DNA of 64,000 nt, taken from the NCBI GenBank assembly GCA_018826295.1, contig JAHJZX010000030.1, positions 1-64,000 on the forward strand, given 5' to 3'. Made by a program: the position numbers and the translations under genes. Every line of letters starts with the position of its first letter. Positions within the stretch are counted from its first letter, which is position 1. Below are positions 27,952 through 37,600 of the stretch, piece after piece. The notes beneath the pieces are model-generated. The model saw only the letters and a program-made list of their open reading frames with translations. It was not told the DNA's origin and made no database searches. Source of the stretch: Gammaproteobacteria bacterium. Its GTDB lineage: Bacteria > Pseudomonadota > Gammaproteobacteria > Enterobacterales > Alteromonadaceae.

Positions 27952-29004
27952 TTACAGATCAATCTGTGCCAGACGTATGGCTTGCACAAAGGGTTGATGT
28001 AATGCCAGCACCGTTTCGGCATCCAGCTGAGCTCCGTCTTTATCACGTAAGCTTAACGCCGTTAAATTACTGCTGCGGCTTAACACTAACTGGTATTCGC
28101 CTGCAGCAACAGGTAGTACCGGTTTATCATTTGAGCCCCACAATTTAGACCATAAACCTGGCTCGGATTTTTCATAGTTTAAATAATAGGTATAAACTGA
28201 GCGGTTGCGATCGGTAACAGTTAAATCCAGTTCGCCGAACAAGGCCTCCAGCTGCGACCAGGTTACATCCAGTGTTTGTGTCGTCAGCAACGCCGGGTTA
28301 CCGTCGGCATCCATACCTGGCTCAAGTGAAACGTCCGGTGCCTTATTTTTGTTCGCGATGGCAAAAACAATTTCCTCTTTGCCAACCCGGTCAATCACCT
28401 GGTTAAGTAAGGCAACTTCCTGGCGCTTAACATCATTGCTACCCAGGCTGGCAGTTTGCGTAAAGTACTGATGTTCAAGCATGCTTACCAACATGCCGGC
28501 TGAACGGCCATGACTTTTCGGTTCAATGCGTATTTCAAACCGGGCTTGTTCGGTTTTTTCACTTGCCTTCCAAAACCAAAAGCCGGTTTCGTTAGTGCGG
28601 CTTATCCAGCCGGTGTGATACACCAACGCTTGTTCATCTTGCGGTGTCAATTCTATACCTTGAACGGTAAATTGTGCCTGCAATACCTGCTGTAAAAAAG
28701 GCACTAAGTCGCCAGTCGCTTCGGTACGGTCAAACCATACCCGGCTGTGCCGCTCACCTTCTTCTACCCTGCTACTTGCCGCTGTTGCTAACACCAATAC
28801 TGGCGAACGGTTATCTGCCTGACCCGTTGCCGTTGTCGGCGGAATATCAAACTCTCCAGGCTGGCGCGGTTGTTGTAATCCGGCCGGCACGGTCAAAGAC
28901 TGCATCCGGCGTTGCTCTGCACTTTGCTGCTGTTCGGCTTGAAACAACGAACATCCCGACAGCATCACGCTGGCTAACACACTACACTTAACCCAATATT
29001 GCAC
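27952..29004 (-). CDS. bamC: Outer membrane assembly lipoprotein BamC
   Basis: BamC is a lipoprotein of the beta-barrel assembly machine. The lipobox LASVMLSGC places the lipidated cysteine near residue 18 when translation starts at the GTG at 29004. That GTG has an ideal AGGAG 7 nt upstream. A longer frame starting at 29073 would put 20-odd charged residues before the signal helix, so I reject it. Two helix-grip BamC domains follow; the WFWKASEKTEQARFEI and VWFDRTEA stretches match the family. It lies 65 bp after dapA, a conserved pair. Confidence 0.9.
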   Translation of the reverse strand: MQYWVKCSVLASVMLSGCSLFQAEQQQSAEQRRMQSLTVPAGLQQPRQPGEFDIPPTTATGQADNRSPVLVLATAASSRVEEGERHSRVWFDRTEATGDLVPFLQQVLQAQFTVQGIELTPQDEQALVYHTGWISRTNETGFWFWKASEKTEQARFEIRIEPKSHGRSAGMLVSMLEHQYFTQTASLGSNDVKRQEVALLNQVIDRVGKEEIVFAIANKNKAPDVSLEPGMDADGNPALLTTQTLDVTWSQLEALFGELDLTVTDRNRSVYTYYLNYEKSEPGLWSKLWGSNDKPVLPVAAGEYQLVLSRSSNLTALSLRDKDGAQLDAETVLALHQPFVQAIRLAQIDL

Positions 29005-29069
29005 TTTACTACTCCTGATTTGGCGGCATAAGGCTGTTGTTACAGCTCTGTTCATTACAGTCCTGATTA

Positions 29070-29954
29070 TCATAACAGCGCTATGCCAGCCTGCGATAAT
29101 GCCTGTTCGATTACATCAAAGTGAATTGGTTCCAGTTGCGTCAGCGGTAAACGCATCATATCACTGTCAATCAGGCCCATTCTTTTCAATGCCCATTTCG
29201 TTGGGATCGGGTTAGATTCTATAAATAAATCGCGGTGCAGCGCCTGCAAAGTGGCATCCAGCTGCCGGGTTTGCTGTGCATCACCACTAAGCGCATAACC
29301 ACATAGCTCTGCCATGGCTTTTGGCGCCACATTAGTGGTTACGGATATCACGCCCTGGCCACCTTGTAACATAAATTCTGCCGCGCTGGCATCATCACCA
29401 CTTAACAACAGAAAGTCTGGCGGACATTGTTGCTTTAACTGACTCAGCCTGCTCATGCTGCCTGTTGCTTCTTTAATACCAACAATGTTGTCGACCTGCG
29501 CCAGAGCAGCTACAGTCTCTGGCAACATGTCTACGCCAGTGCGGCCGGGAACATTGTACAACAGTACCGCTTTATCGGTGGCTGCAGCCACTGCCTGATA
29601 ATGTAATATCAAGCCTTTTTGTGTCGGTTTATTGTAGTACGGGGTAACGGTTAAAAAGCCGTCAATGGCAAGTTCGGTTAATGCTTTGGTTTTGGCCACC
29701 GCAGTAGCGGTGTCATTTGCGCCATTGCCGGCAACTAATGCTATGCGACCTTTTACCTGGGCAATAACCGCACGTATTACATCCAGTTGTTCGTCAAACG
29801 AAATGGTTGCTGCTTCGCCGGTAGTGCCCATCAACACCAGGCCGGCAGTGCCGTTTTCCAGATGAAAATCCACCAGTCGCTGCAAGCCGGCATAATCAAT
29901 TTGCCCTTGCTCTGTCATCGGTGTAATAAGCGCAACCCAACTTCCTCTGAACAT
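29070..29954 (-). CDS. dapA: 4-hydroxy-tetrahydrodipicolinate synthase
   Basis: DapA condenses pyruvate with aspartate semialdehyde in lysine/DAP synthesis. The Schiff-base lysine is K161 in VGIKEATGS, with T45, Y107 and Y133 of the catalytic triad visible and the GTTGEAATIS signature at 43-52. Length (294 residues) fits. dapA-bamC is the conserved order; gcvR is divergent upstream. With dapE and riboswitch-controlled lysC in this window, three lysine-pathway genes are present but dispersed. Confidence 0.96.
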   Translation of the reverse strand: MFRGSWVALITPMTEQGQIDYAGLQRLVDFHLENGTAGLVLMGTTGEAATISFDEQLDVIRAVIAQVKGRIALVAGNGANDTATAVAKTKALTELAIDGFLTVTPYYNKPTQKGLILHYQAVAAATDKAVLLYNVPGRTGVDMLPETVAALAQVDNIVGIKEATGSMSRLSQLKQQCPPDFLLLSGDDASAAEFMLQGGQGVISVTTNVAPKAMAELCGYALSGDAQQTRQLDATLQALHRDLFIESNPIPTKWALKRMGLIDSDMMRLPLTQLEPIHFDVIEQALSQAGIALL

Positions 29955-30137
29955 CTTTTAAGCAGCCCTGTTTTGGTATAAGGGCGCCTATGTTAAAGAG
30001 ACGCCCGCCTAAACACAAGTCGGCTGAACTATCGGCGTCATTTCGACAAACGGATGACTTAATCTGGCGGTATGATACACTTTTGCCCGGCGATTATTGC
30101 GCTGCCTACAAATCGATGTTCACTGGGTTTTCAAATT

Positions 30138-30665
30138 ATGCCTCAACAACTTGTCGTCACCGCCATTGGTACGGATCGTACCGGTATCGTCAGTAAACTG
30201 GCGCGTCTGGTTACCGATTGCAACTGCAACATTATTGACAGCCGGATGGCTATTTTCGGTGGTGAATTTACCTTTATCATGCTGCTTTCCGGAGATGTTG
30301 CCGCAATAAGCCGGATTGAACATTTATTACCGGGGCTGGGGTTGGAACTTGATCTGACTACGATGACCAAACGTACCAGTGCCCATCAACGCAAAGCCGT
30401 TGCAGCACACTATGTATTGGAATATACCGGCCCCGACCGCGTCGGCACCCTTGGCACCATTACCGGTTTACTGGCCAGCCGCAGTATTTATATCGGCTCG
30501 CTGCAATCGGCCAGTAAGTTAGCGCTCGAGCAAACTGAAGCGCAGATGCATACCATTATGACACTGGAATTGCCCGAAGGTGAGCAACCAGAGCAATTGG
30601 AAGCTGATGTAATGGCTTTATTGCAACAAATGAATTTATCCGGCAGTTTTCATGCCCAAACCTGA
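30138..30665 (+). CDS. gcvR: Glycine cleavage system regulator GcvR
   Basis: GcvR is a two-ACT-domain protein that antagonises GcvA activation of the glycine cleavage operon. In this 175-residue version ACT 1 starts VVTAIGTDRTGIVSKLARLV near residue 6, and ACT 2 starts YVLEYTGPDRVGTLGTITGLLA near residue 92. The frame opens at 30072, but the ATG at 30138 gives the family N terminus. No gcvA or gcvTHP is in the window. It is followed after 13 bp by bcp, a common arrangement. Confidence 0.88.
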   Translation: MPQQLVVTAIGTDRTGIVSKLARLVTDCNCNIIDSRMAIFGGEFTFIMLLSGDVAAISRIEHLLPGLGLELDLTTMTKRTSAHQRKAVAAHYVLEYTGPDRVGTLGTITGLLASRSIYIGSLQSASKLALEQTEAQMHTIMTLELPEGEQPEQLEADVMALLQQMNLSGSFHAQT

Positions 30666-30678
30666 GACGGAGTAGTTG

Positions 30679-31143
30679 ATGAACTATCTGAGCCAGGGTG
30701 CAACAGCACCAGATTTCACTTTGTACGACCAGAACAATGATCCTGTGCAGTTATCGGCCCTGTTAACACAACAACGCGTTTTGGTATATTTTTACCCCAA
30801 GGCTATGACGCCTGGCTGCACAGTGCAAGCCTGTGCGCTGCGTGACGCTAGCGCTGAACTTAGCGCAAAAGGCGTTAGAGTGCTGGGTATTAGTACTGAC
30901 GCTGTAGCGCGGCTGGCAAAGTTTGCCGAGCGTGACAAGCTGAATTTCACCTTGCTATCCGATGAAGATCACCAGGTAGCCGACGCCTATGGTGTTTGGG
31001 GCGAAAAGAAGTTTATGGGTAAAGTGTATGACGGCCTGCATCGCATTAGCTTTTTAATTGCACAAGATGGCAGCGTTGAGCAGGTTTTTGATAAGTTTAA
31101 AACCAAAGATCACCATCAGGTAGTTCTGGACTATCTAAACTGA
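30679..31143 (+). CDS. bcp: Thioredoxin-dependent peroxiredoxin Bcp
   Basis: Bcp reduces H2O2 and organic peroxides using thioredoxin. The 154-residue protein has the atypical 2-Cys active site TPGCTVQAC with peroxidatic C47 and resolving C52, and the conserved FYPKAMTPGC lead-in. I use the ATG at 30679, which follows GGAG by about 6 nt, rather than the TTG one codon earlier. It is in an operon with gcvR. Confidence 0.94.
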   Translation: MNYLSQGATAPDFTLYDQNNDPVQLSALLTQQRVLVYFYPKAMTPGCTVQACALRDASAELSAKGVRVLGISTDAVARLAKFAERDKLNFTLLSDEDHQVADAYGVWGEKKFMGKVYDGLHRISFLIAQDGSVEQVFDKFKTKDHHQVVLDYLN

Positions 31144-31316
31144 CTATTTTAGCTGACTTTTTAAGCTAACTGACTTAGCACCCCAGCGAAGCGGCCCGGC
31201 TTGATACTGCCAGCTAATTATCTCAGCGCGCTGGCTGTTGGTCGGGTCATGCACTATCAGCAGGTAAAACTTGCTATGGTTAGCACCAGCAGATAAATAA
31301 TAATACGGAGCTACAG

Positions 31317-32420
31317 ATGATAAAAAAACTTGTTTTGGCCACATTGGTGTCGATGGCTTTACAAACGCAAGCCGATACCTTAAAGACTGAAAAAGTATCG
31401 TTAAATTTAGATCCTGTAGTTTCTGGTTTAAAACACCCCTGGGGGATGGCCTTTTTGCCAGATGGCAGCATGCTGGTGACTGAGCGTAACGGCGGCATGC
31501 TGCATGTTAGCGCCGACGGTAAAACTAAAACTTCACTGCAGGGGTTACCCGCTATTGCCGCCAGTGGTCAGGGTGGTCTGCTGGATGTCGCCTTATCGCC
31601 TAATTTTAGCCAGGACAATACCGTCTATTTCAGTTTTAGCGAACCGGGTACAGGCGGCAGCAGTACCGCTGTTGCCCGTGCTGTCATTAAAGGCGATGCG
31701 CTGGAAAATGTCAGTGTCATTTTTAGCCAGTTACCTAAAGTAGATAGCCGCCACCATTTTGGCAGCCGTTTAGTATTCGACCAACAGGGGCATTTATTTA
31801 TCACTATGGGCGATCGCGGCAACCAGCGCCAGGAAGCCCAAAACCTGGCTAACCATATTGGTACCGTAGCACGGATAAACACCGATGGCTCTGCCGCCGC
31901 AGGTAATTCTTTTAGCGACAAATCCGACAGCAAAGCTGAGATTTGGTCCTATGGCCATCGCAACATTCAGGGTGCAGCCTTACATCCGGCCACGGGTGCC
32001 TTGTGGACGCATGAGCACGGCCCGCAGGGCGGCGACGAAATCAATATTGCCCAGTCCGGTAAAAATTATGGCTGGCCGCTTATTACCTATGGTGAAGAAT
32101 ATGGCGGCGGTGTCATTGGTAAAACCAAACAAGACGGCCTGGAGCAACCGCTGCATTACTGGGTGCCCTCTATCGCTCCCAGCGGCATGATGTTTTATGC
32201 GGCAGACCTTATCAGCAGCTGGAAAAACAATATGCTGGTAGGCTCGCTAAAATTCGGCCAGTTAGTGCGCCTGGAGCTAAACGGCAATACCGTAAGCCAC
32301 GAAGAACGCATTATGATTGGCCAGCGCATCCGCGATGTTGAGCAAGGGCCTGATGGTGCGGTTTACCTGCTAACTGACAGTTCTGACGGCCAGATCCTGC
32401 GCCTTAGCCCTACGAAATAA
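31317..32420 (+). CDS. PQQ-dependent soluble sugar dehydrogenase (YliI-like)
   Basis: A periplasmic six-bladed beta-propeller of the aldose sugar dehydrogenase (YliI) family, 367 residues. It has a Sec signal peptide (about 1-19, ending near QTQA), then the first blade with LKHPWGMAFLPDGSMLVTER. The PQQ/calcium region carries WSYGHRNIQGAAL and HEHGPQGGDEINI. It oxidises aldose sugars with PQQ as cofactor (family knowledge). No pqqABCDE genes are in the window. It is followed 4 bp later by a PqqU-like receptor gene, so the two are one operon. Confidence 0.9.
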   Translation: MIKKLVLATLVSMALQTQADTLKTEKVSLNLDPVVSGLKHPWGMAFLPDGSMLVTERNGGMLHVSADGKTKTSLQGLPAIAASGQGGLLDVALSPNFSQDNTVYFSFSEPGTGGSSTAVARAVIKGDALENVSVIFSQLPKVDSRHHFGSRLVFDQQGHLFITMGDRGNQRQEAQNLANHIGTVARINTDGSAAAGNSFSDKSDSKAEIWSYGHRNIQGAALHPATGALWTHEHGPQGGDEINIAQSGKNYGWPLITYGEEYGGGVIGKTKQDGLEQPLHYWVPSIAPSGMMFYAADLISSWKNNMLVGSLKFGQLVRLELNGNTVSHEERIMIGQRIRDVEQGPDGAVYLLTDSSDGQILRLSPTK

Positions 32421-32424
32421 CCCC

Positions 32425-34473
32425 TTGAAAATACGCAATTTATCCAGCAGCCGGCCGGTTATGCCGGCGCTGCTGTTAACCCTGGTATTCAGCAACGGCC
32501 TGCTGGCAGATGAAACTGAAATTATTGTAGTCAGTGGAGCCGCGCAGCAACAAGCCTGGTTAAACAGTGCCGCGGCAATAGAGCTGGCCACACTTCCCGA
32601 TAGCGGCATACTGATCGACAGTGCGCGGTTGCTGGACAGTATCAGTGGCGTGCAAGCTGACAGCAGAGCTAACTTTGCTCAGGACACCCGTCTGAGTATT
32701 CGCGGCTTTGGCAGTCGCAGTGCTTTTGGCATCCGCTCTATCTTTCTGCAGCAGGACGGCATCCCTATTTCCACACCCGATGGTCAGGGCCAATTGTCGG
32801 CAATATTACTCGACAATATTGAGCGGGTCGAAGTATTAAAAGGCCCGTTGGCTGCGCTATACGGCAATGCTGCCGGCGGGGTTATTTCACTCTACAGCCG
32901 CACACCGGCGCAAAGTGGTGCCGGTTTTGCTATCGCCGGCAGTGAACAACACCGGCAATATCGGCTATACGCTGACTGGGTAGATGGCGACAGCAGCCTG
33001 AGCACCAGCCTAAAACGTTTTAACACTGACGGCTACCGGCCACATTCAGCCGCGACAAAGCAGCAAGCGCAAATATTGTACCGCACATCTGTAGCTGGTT
33101 TGGCCAAATTGACAGCCCGAGTTGACTATGCCAGAGATCCGCAACTACAGGACCCGCAAGGGCTATCTGTTGCCGATTGGCAGCAAGATCCGCAACAAAC
33201 CCACAGCGGCGCCAAACTGTTTGATACCGAAAAAAACAGTCGCCAGCGCCAGCTTAGCGTCAGTCTGAATGATTATCAGCAAAGCGGTTTTTGGCAGCTT
33301 AGTAGCTGGTTTGGCCAGCGTGAAATCGCGCAGCGGCTGGCGTTTAGCGGCCAAGCGCCCACGTCTGCCGGTGGTGAAGTAGTGCTGCAACGACAATACC
33401 AAGGCATAAACGGCCATGTCAGGCTGTTACAGGCGGACAATTATCAGCTGGTTGCTGGCGCCAGTTTAGTAAACAGTGATGACGAGCGACAGGGCTACGT
33501 GAATGACTTTGGTCAGCGTGGCGAACTGCGCCGAGAACAAACTGACAGTGCCGATAATCAAGATGCTTTTATTCGCTTTAACTGGCAACCGGCAGGCCGT
33601 TGGCATGTTGAAGGAGGCTGGCGTTACAGTGAGTTGACGCTGAGTATTGTTGACCGCTTTATCAATGCCGCCAACCCGGACGATAGCGGTAATAAGCGCT
33701 TCTACAATCAGGCACTGGCACTGGGCCTGAGCTACCGGCTTAATAGCGATATCAGCCTGTTTGTCAGCGCCGGCCAAGGTTTTGAAAGCCCGACACTGGC
33801 TGAAATTGCCTATCGCAGCGATGGCACTGGTGTAAATCTGGCACTGGATGCCAGCACCAACCAGCAATGGGAAGCCGGCATAAAAACACAGTTAGGCAAC
33901 TCTTTTACCGGCAGTGTCAGCATCTTTAGCACCACAACCGACAACGAATTACTGGTAGACAATTCTGTTGGCGGCCGCACCAGTTACCGCAACGCTGCTA
34001 AAACAGAGCGCCAGGGTGCAGAGCTGCAACTGGATTGGCGGCAAAATGCCCAACTGCGTCATCAACTTAGTGGCCACTATTTAACGGCACAATTTGCCGA
34101 TGCACAACTTAAGGGTAACAGCTTACCCGGCGTAGCACGCAGCCAGCTGCAGTGGCAACTTAGTTACCGCCCCTGGCAGGACAAGGCTGCACTACGCGAT
34201 ACCGAATTTAGCTTACACAGCCAGTACCGTAGCAAGGTGTATCTGGACGATGCCAACAGCGATGCGGCTCCGTCTGCACTGACATTTTCACTCAGCGCGC
34301 GCCACAGCCAGCAATGGCAACAGCTTACGCTGGATTACTGGCTGGCGCTGGATAATATCGCGGATAAAACCTATGTCGGTTCAGTCATTGTCAATCAGGG
34401 TAATGGCCGCGCTTTTGAACCGGCGCCAGGGCGGCAGCTTAGCGCAGGCATTAACGCCGGCTTTTACTGGTAG
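32425..34473 (+). CDS. TonB-dependent receptor, PqqU/YncD-like
   Basis: A 682-residue outer-membrane receptor with a signal peptide, the TonB box ETEIIVVSG, a plug with RLSIRGFGSRSAFGIRS and KGPLAALYGNAAGGVI, then a beta barrel ending in aromatic FYW. It resembles E. coli YncD (PqqU), which imports PQQ, through RGFGSRS, LQRQYQGI, GFESPTLAEIAYRSDG and YVGSVIVNQGNGR (recalled, not aligned). It starts at TTG (MKIR), which gives the charged signal-peptide start that YncD has; an ATG 36 bp later is weaker. Its pairing with the PQQ enzyme supports PQQ uptake. Confidence 0.85.
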   Translation: MKIRNLSSSRPVMPALLLTLVFSNGLLADETEIIVVSGAAQQQAWLNSAAAIELATLPDSGILIDSARLLDSISGVQADSRANFAQDTRLSIRGFGSRSAFGIRSIFLQQDGIPISTPDGQGQLSAILLDNIERVEVLKGPLAALYGNAAGGVISLYSRTPAQSGAGFAIAGSEQHRQYRLYADWVDGDSSLSTSLKRFNTDGYRPHSAATKQQAQILYRTSVAGLAKLTARVDYARDPQLQDPQGLSVADWQQDPQQTHSGAKLFDTEKNSRQRQLSVSLNDYQQSGFWQLSSWFGQREIAQRLAFSGQAPTSAGGEVVLQRQYQGINGHVRLLQADNYQLVAGASLVNSDDERQGYVNDFGQRGELRREQTDSADNQDAFIRFNWQPAGRWHVEGGWRYSELTLSIVDRFINAANPDDSGNKRFYNQALALGLSYRLNSDISLFVSAGQGFESPTLAEIAYRSDGTGVNLALDASTNQQWEAGIKTQLGNSFTGSVSIFSTTTDNELLVDNSVGGRTSYRNAAKTERQGAELQLDWRQNAQLRHQLSGHYLTAQFADAQLKGNSLPGVARSQLQWQLSYRPWQDKAALRDTEFSLHSQYRSKVYLDDANSDAAPSALTFSLSARHSQQWQQLTLDYWLALDNIADKTYVGSVIVNQGNGRAFEPAPGRQLSAGINAGFYW

Positions 34474-34481
34474 CCGGCAGC

Positions 34482-35561
34482 CTACTGTGGTTCTGTTAAT
34501 TCAGCGTGCGGGTGCACCCTGCTAGACCAGGCATTAACAGTTGCCTTAACCAGAGATGCCAGCGGTATAGCAAAAAAGATGCCCCAGAAGCCAAACAACC
34601 CGCCAAAAAACAGCACGGCAATAATAATAAATACCGGGTTCAGGTCTACCGCTTCAGAAAACAGCAAGGGCACCAGTAAATTACCATCCAACGCCTGAAT
34701 AACACCGTAGGCCAGCATTAAATAACCAAACTCTGCGGTCGGCCCCCACTGAAAAAACGCCACTAAAGCGACCGGCAAGGTGACTACCGCCGCGCCAACA
34801 TAGGGGATTAACACCGACAAACCAACCAAAACGCCCAGCAACAATGGGTAATTTAAACCGAACAATGCAAACACCGCGTAACTGCAGGCACCTACTATCA
34901 GGATCTCCAGTATTTTACCGCGGATATAATTCATAATTTGCACATTCATTTCATGCCATACCTGGCTTATCAATTTGCGCTCGGTTGGCAACAACTGCGC
35001 AAAACTACTGGTTAATTGCGCCTTGTCTTTTAACATAAAAAATACCATCAACGGCACCAGTACCAGATAAATCAGCAAGGCGACTAAATCGACAATCGAG
35101 GCCAACGATAACTGCAGCATGTTGGTGCCAAACTTCATCAGCCGCTCGTCAACGGAATGCATTAGTATGTTAATTTGCTCCACACTGACCATGCCAGGAA
35201 ACGATGCCGGCAGCTCCAGTAAATAAGCTTTGCCCTGCTCTATCATTTGCGGCAAGTCCCGCAGCAGGTTACGTCCCTGGTACCAGACTATCGGGATCAG
35301 CCACATCAGCGTTAACGTCGCCACACCTATAAAAGCGGCAACCACCAAAACGGTACTGACACCGCGAGATAAACCAAGCTTGCCGAGGCGCACTACAGGC
35401 CACTCCAGTAAATAGGCAAACGCAATGGCCACCAACACCGGCGCCAAAATTCCGCTTAGCCAGTAAATTGCCATAAAGCCAATCAACAGCAATAAAAACA
35501 GTGTCACCACCTGAGGATCAGAAAACTTATTGGCGTACCATTTTTTTAACCAATCCAGCAT
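34482..35561 (-). CDS. AI-2E transporter family (PerM-like) permease
   Basis: A polytopic inner-membrane protein of 359 residues in the AI-2E transporter/PerM family. It has about eight hydrophobic helices (e.g. VVTLFLLLLIGFMAIYWLSGI early and GILFGGLFGFWGIFFAIPLA-like text late) and a cytoplasmic loop with DKAQLTSSFAQLLPTER. The frame opens at 35663, but the ATG at 35561 has GGAG upstream and gives the family N terminus MLDWLKKWY. The exported substrate is not known from sequence. PerM next to bepA is conserved in this group. Confidence 0.82.
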   Translation of the reverse strand: MLDWLKKWYANKFSDPQVVTLFLLLLIGFMAIYWLSGILAPVLVAIAFAYLLEWPVVRLGKLGLSRGVSTVLVVAAFIGVATLTLMWLIPIVWYQGRNLLRDLPQMIEQGKAYLLELPASFPGMVSVEQINILMHSVDERLMKFGTNMLQLSLASIVDLVALLIYLVLVPLMVFFMLKDKAQLTSSFAQLLPTERKLISQVWHEMNVQIMNYIRGKILEILIVGACSYAVFALFGLNYPLLLGVLVGLSVLIPYVGAAVVTLPVALVAFFQWGPTAEFGYLMLAYGVIQALDGNLLVPLLFSEAVDLNPVFIIIAVLFFGGLFGFWGIFFAIPLASLVKATVNAWSSRVHPHAELTEPQ

Positions 35562-35774
35562 GAGTACAAACTCCAACCTATAAAAAAGTGCCAACTGGCG
35601 AAAACAGCTACAAGTATACCTAAGATAATGGCTATTTTGCGGCTTAACTCTCTGGTGCAGCAAAATATATGCTAAATTAGCCCGACTTTGCTGATGGAAC
35701 TAATCAGGCTAAAACCAGACAAAGTCTGCATTAACGGTAACACCAAACATTAAACAGGGTCAGGTGTTTTTGAC

Positions 35775-37223
35775 ATGAGATTCTCTGCAGTAACAAAACC
35801 TTTGGCACTTTGCCTGTTAGCTACAGGTATCCAGCTTAACTCAGGCCCGGCTTTTGCTGTGCTACCCGATCTGGGCGGCAATGCGTTTAACACTATTACA
35901 CCGGAAAAAGAAAAGCAGCTGGGCGACGTAATGATGCGTCAAACCCGTGGCAGCCTGCCTATGGTGTATGATCCTCTGCTTGATGAATATATCAATGCAT
36001 TGGGCAATCGTCTGGTTGCGCGTGCCAATGATGTCAAGTTTCCATTTAAGTTTTACTGGGTAAACAACAAAAACATCAACGCCTTCGCCACCTTAGGCGG
36101 CAACATTGTCTCGCATACCGGTACTTTGGCCGTCGCAGACAGCGAAAGTGAATTTGCTTCTGTAATGGCGCATGAAATCGCCCACGTTACCCAGCGCCAT
36201 ATTGCCCGTTTTGTTGAAGCACAAAATCAGCGCGCGCCGCTAACACTGGCCGGTGTGCTCGGCGCCATTGTATTGGCAACAGTTAATCCTGAAGCCGGCA
36301 TGGCGGCGATGATGGCGGCTCAGGGCGCTGCGCAGCAAAGCGCTATCAACTTTACCCGTGGCAACGAGCAGGAAGCCGACCGTATAGGTATGCAGATATT
36401 GGCCGAAGCCGGTTTCGATCCCTATGCGGTACCAGAGTTTTTCCGCAAACTTACCGAGCAAAGCCGCTTTGTAAACCAACAACTGGCGTTTTTGCAAACT
36501 CACCCGTTATCACAAAGCCGGGTTAGCGATACCCGACTGAGGGCTGAGCAATTTCAACAGCGTTTTATCCCTGACAGTCAGGATTTCACCCTAACTAAAG
36601 CCCGAATATTGGCGCGCTACCACTACAACAGCAAAGATGCAGAACAATTGTTCCGTAAAAAACTCAGTGAGCCCGGCGGCAACACTAAAGCCAACCAATA
36701 TGGCCTGGCCGTGACACTGCTGGATACCGAGCAATACGACAAAGCACGCGCATTGATTGAGCAACTGCTGGCAAAAGACGAACACAATTTGTATTTTATT
36801 GATGTCTACACTGACATCCTGCTTGGCAGCAAAGCTTATCCGGCGGCATTGGACATGTTAGAGCAACAATATTTATTGCGGCCAAATAATCTGGTGGTCA
36901 CGCTTAACTATGCCAATGTGGCGTTAAAATCCGGCGCTAACCGCTTAGCAATACATTTGCTAAAAAGCCTGCTGTATTACAAAAATGACAGCATTCTTGC
37001 CTATGATCTGCTATCTGACGCTTACAAGGCAGTAGATGATATGGCCAGATTTTATGAAGCCCGGGCCGATTTGAGTTATCAGCTGGCTAACTACCCCAAA
37101 GCTATTGACGATCTGAACGAAGCGCTAAATCATTTAGCAGCGGAAGACAAATTAGAAAGCCGGCGGCTGGAAGCGAAGAAGAACCAGCTGCAAACAGAAT
37201 TTGACCGTCTGCGCCGTATGTAA
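35775..37223 (+). CDS. bepA: Periplasmic metalloprotease/chaperone BepA
   Basis: BepA (YfgC) assists or degrades stalled LptD and other outer-membrane proteins. The 482-residue protein has a signal peptide (about 1-28), an M48 domain with H133-E134-H137 (MAHEIAHVTQ) and third ligand E200 (NEQEADRIG), the LQTHPLSQSR regulatory histidine, and a C-terminal TPR domain from about 270. Residue positions match E. coli BepA closely. arsC follows after 32 bp. Confidence 0.93.
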   Translation: MRFSAVTKPLALCLLATGIQLNSGPAFAVLPDLGGNAFNTITPEKEKQLGDVMMRQTRGSLPMVYDPLLDEYINALGNRLVARANDVKFPFKFYWVNNKNINAFATLGGNIVSHTGTLAVADSESEFASVMAHEIAHVTQRHIARFVEAQNQRAPLTLAGVLGAIVLATVNPEAGMAAMMAAQGAAQQSAINFTRGNEQEADRIGMQILAEAGFDPYAVPEFFRKLTEQSRFVNQQLAFLQTHPLSQSRVSDTRLRAEQFQQRFIPDSQDFTLTKARILARYHYNSKDAEQLFRKKLSEPGGNTKANQYGLAVTLLDTEQYDKARALIEQLLAKDEHNLYFIDVYTDILLGSKAYPAALDMLEQQYLLRPNNLVVTLNYANVALKSGANRLAIHLLKSLLYYKNDSILAYDLLSDAYKAVDDMARFYEARADLSYQLANYPKAIDDLNEALNHLAAEDKLESRRLEAKKNQLQTEFDRLRRM

Positions 37224-37255
37224 CATGCGGTATTAGCTAATATACAGGACCCCTA

Positions 37256-37600
37256 ATGTTAAAGATCTACCATAACCCACGTTGTTCAAAAAGCCGCGAA
37301 ACGCTGGCCTTACTCAGTGAGCACAGTAGTGCAATTGAAGTAATCGATTATCTGAAAACACCGCCAACCGAGCAGGAGCTGCGCCAACTATTAAGCTTGC
37401 TAGGCATTAGCGCGCGCCAGTTGCTGCGAAGCAAAGAGCCGGAGTATGCCGCCCTGGGATTAGATAACACAGCCCTAACCGAGCAGCAGTTGATAACCGC
37501 CATGCTTAACACACCGAAATTAATTGAACGCCCTATAGTGGTAAATGGCAATAAAGCCGCGATAGGCCGGCCAGCCAGCAATGTTTTGGCCATTTTATAA
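37256..37600 (+). CDS. arsC: Glutaredoxin-type arsenate reductase ArsC
   Basis: A 114-residue ArsC of the glutaredoxin-coupled class. It has the active-site C10 in NPRCSKSRE and the three arginine-rich arsenate-binding blocks, including LIERPIVVNG. It reduces arsenate to arsenite. There is no arsB or arsR nearby, so this is the housekeeping copy typical of the bepA-arsC-wrbA region. The last base is shared with the start of the next gene. Confidence 0.88.
   Translation: MLKIYHNPRCSKSRETLALLSEHSSAIEVIDYLKTPPTEQELRQLLSLLGISARQLLRSKEPEYAALGLDNTALTEQQLITAMLNTPKLIERPIVVNGNKAAIGRPASNVLAIL

Noticed and set aside
31144-31344. Minus-strand ORF between bcp and the PQQ dehydrogenase gene
   Set aside because: It overlaps the 5' end of the dehydrogenase gene, begins inside its signal peptide and has no ribosome site. 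The C-terminal half looks somewhat protein-like, so I could not fully exclude it.
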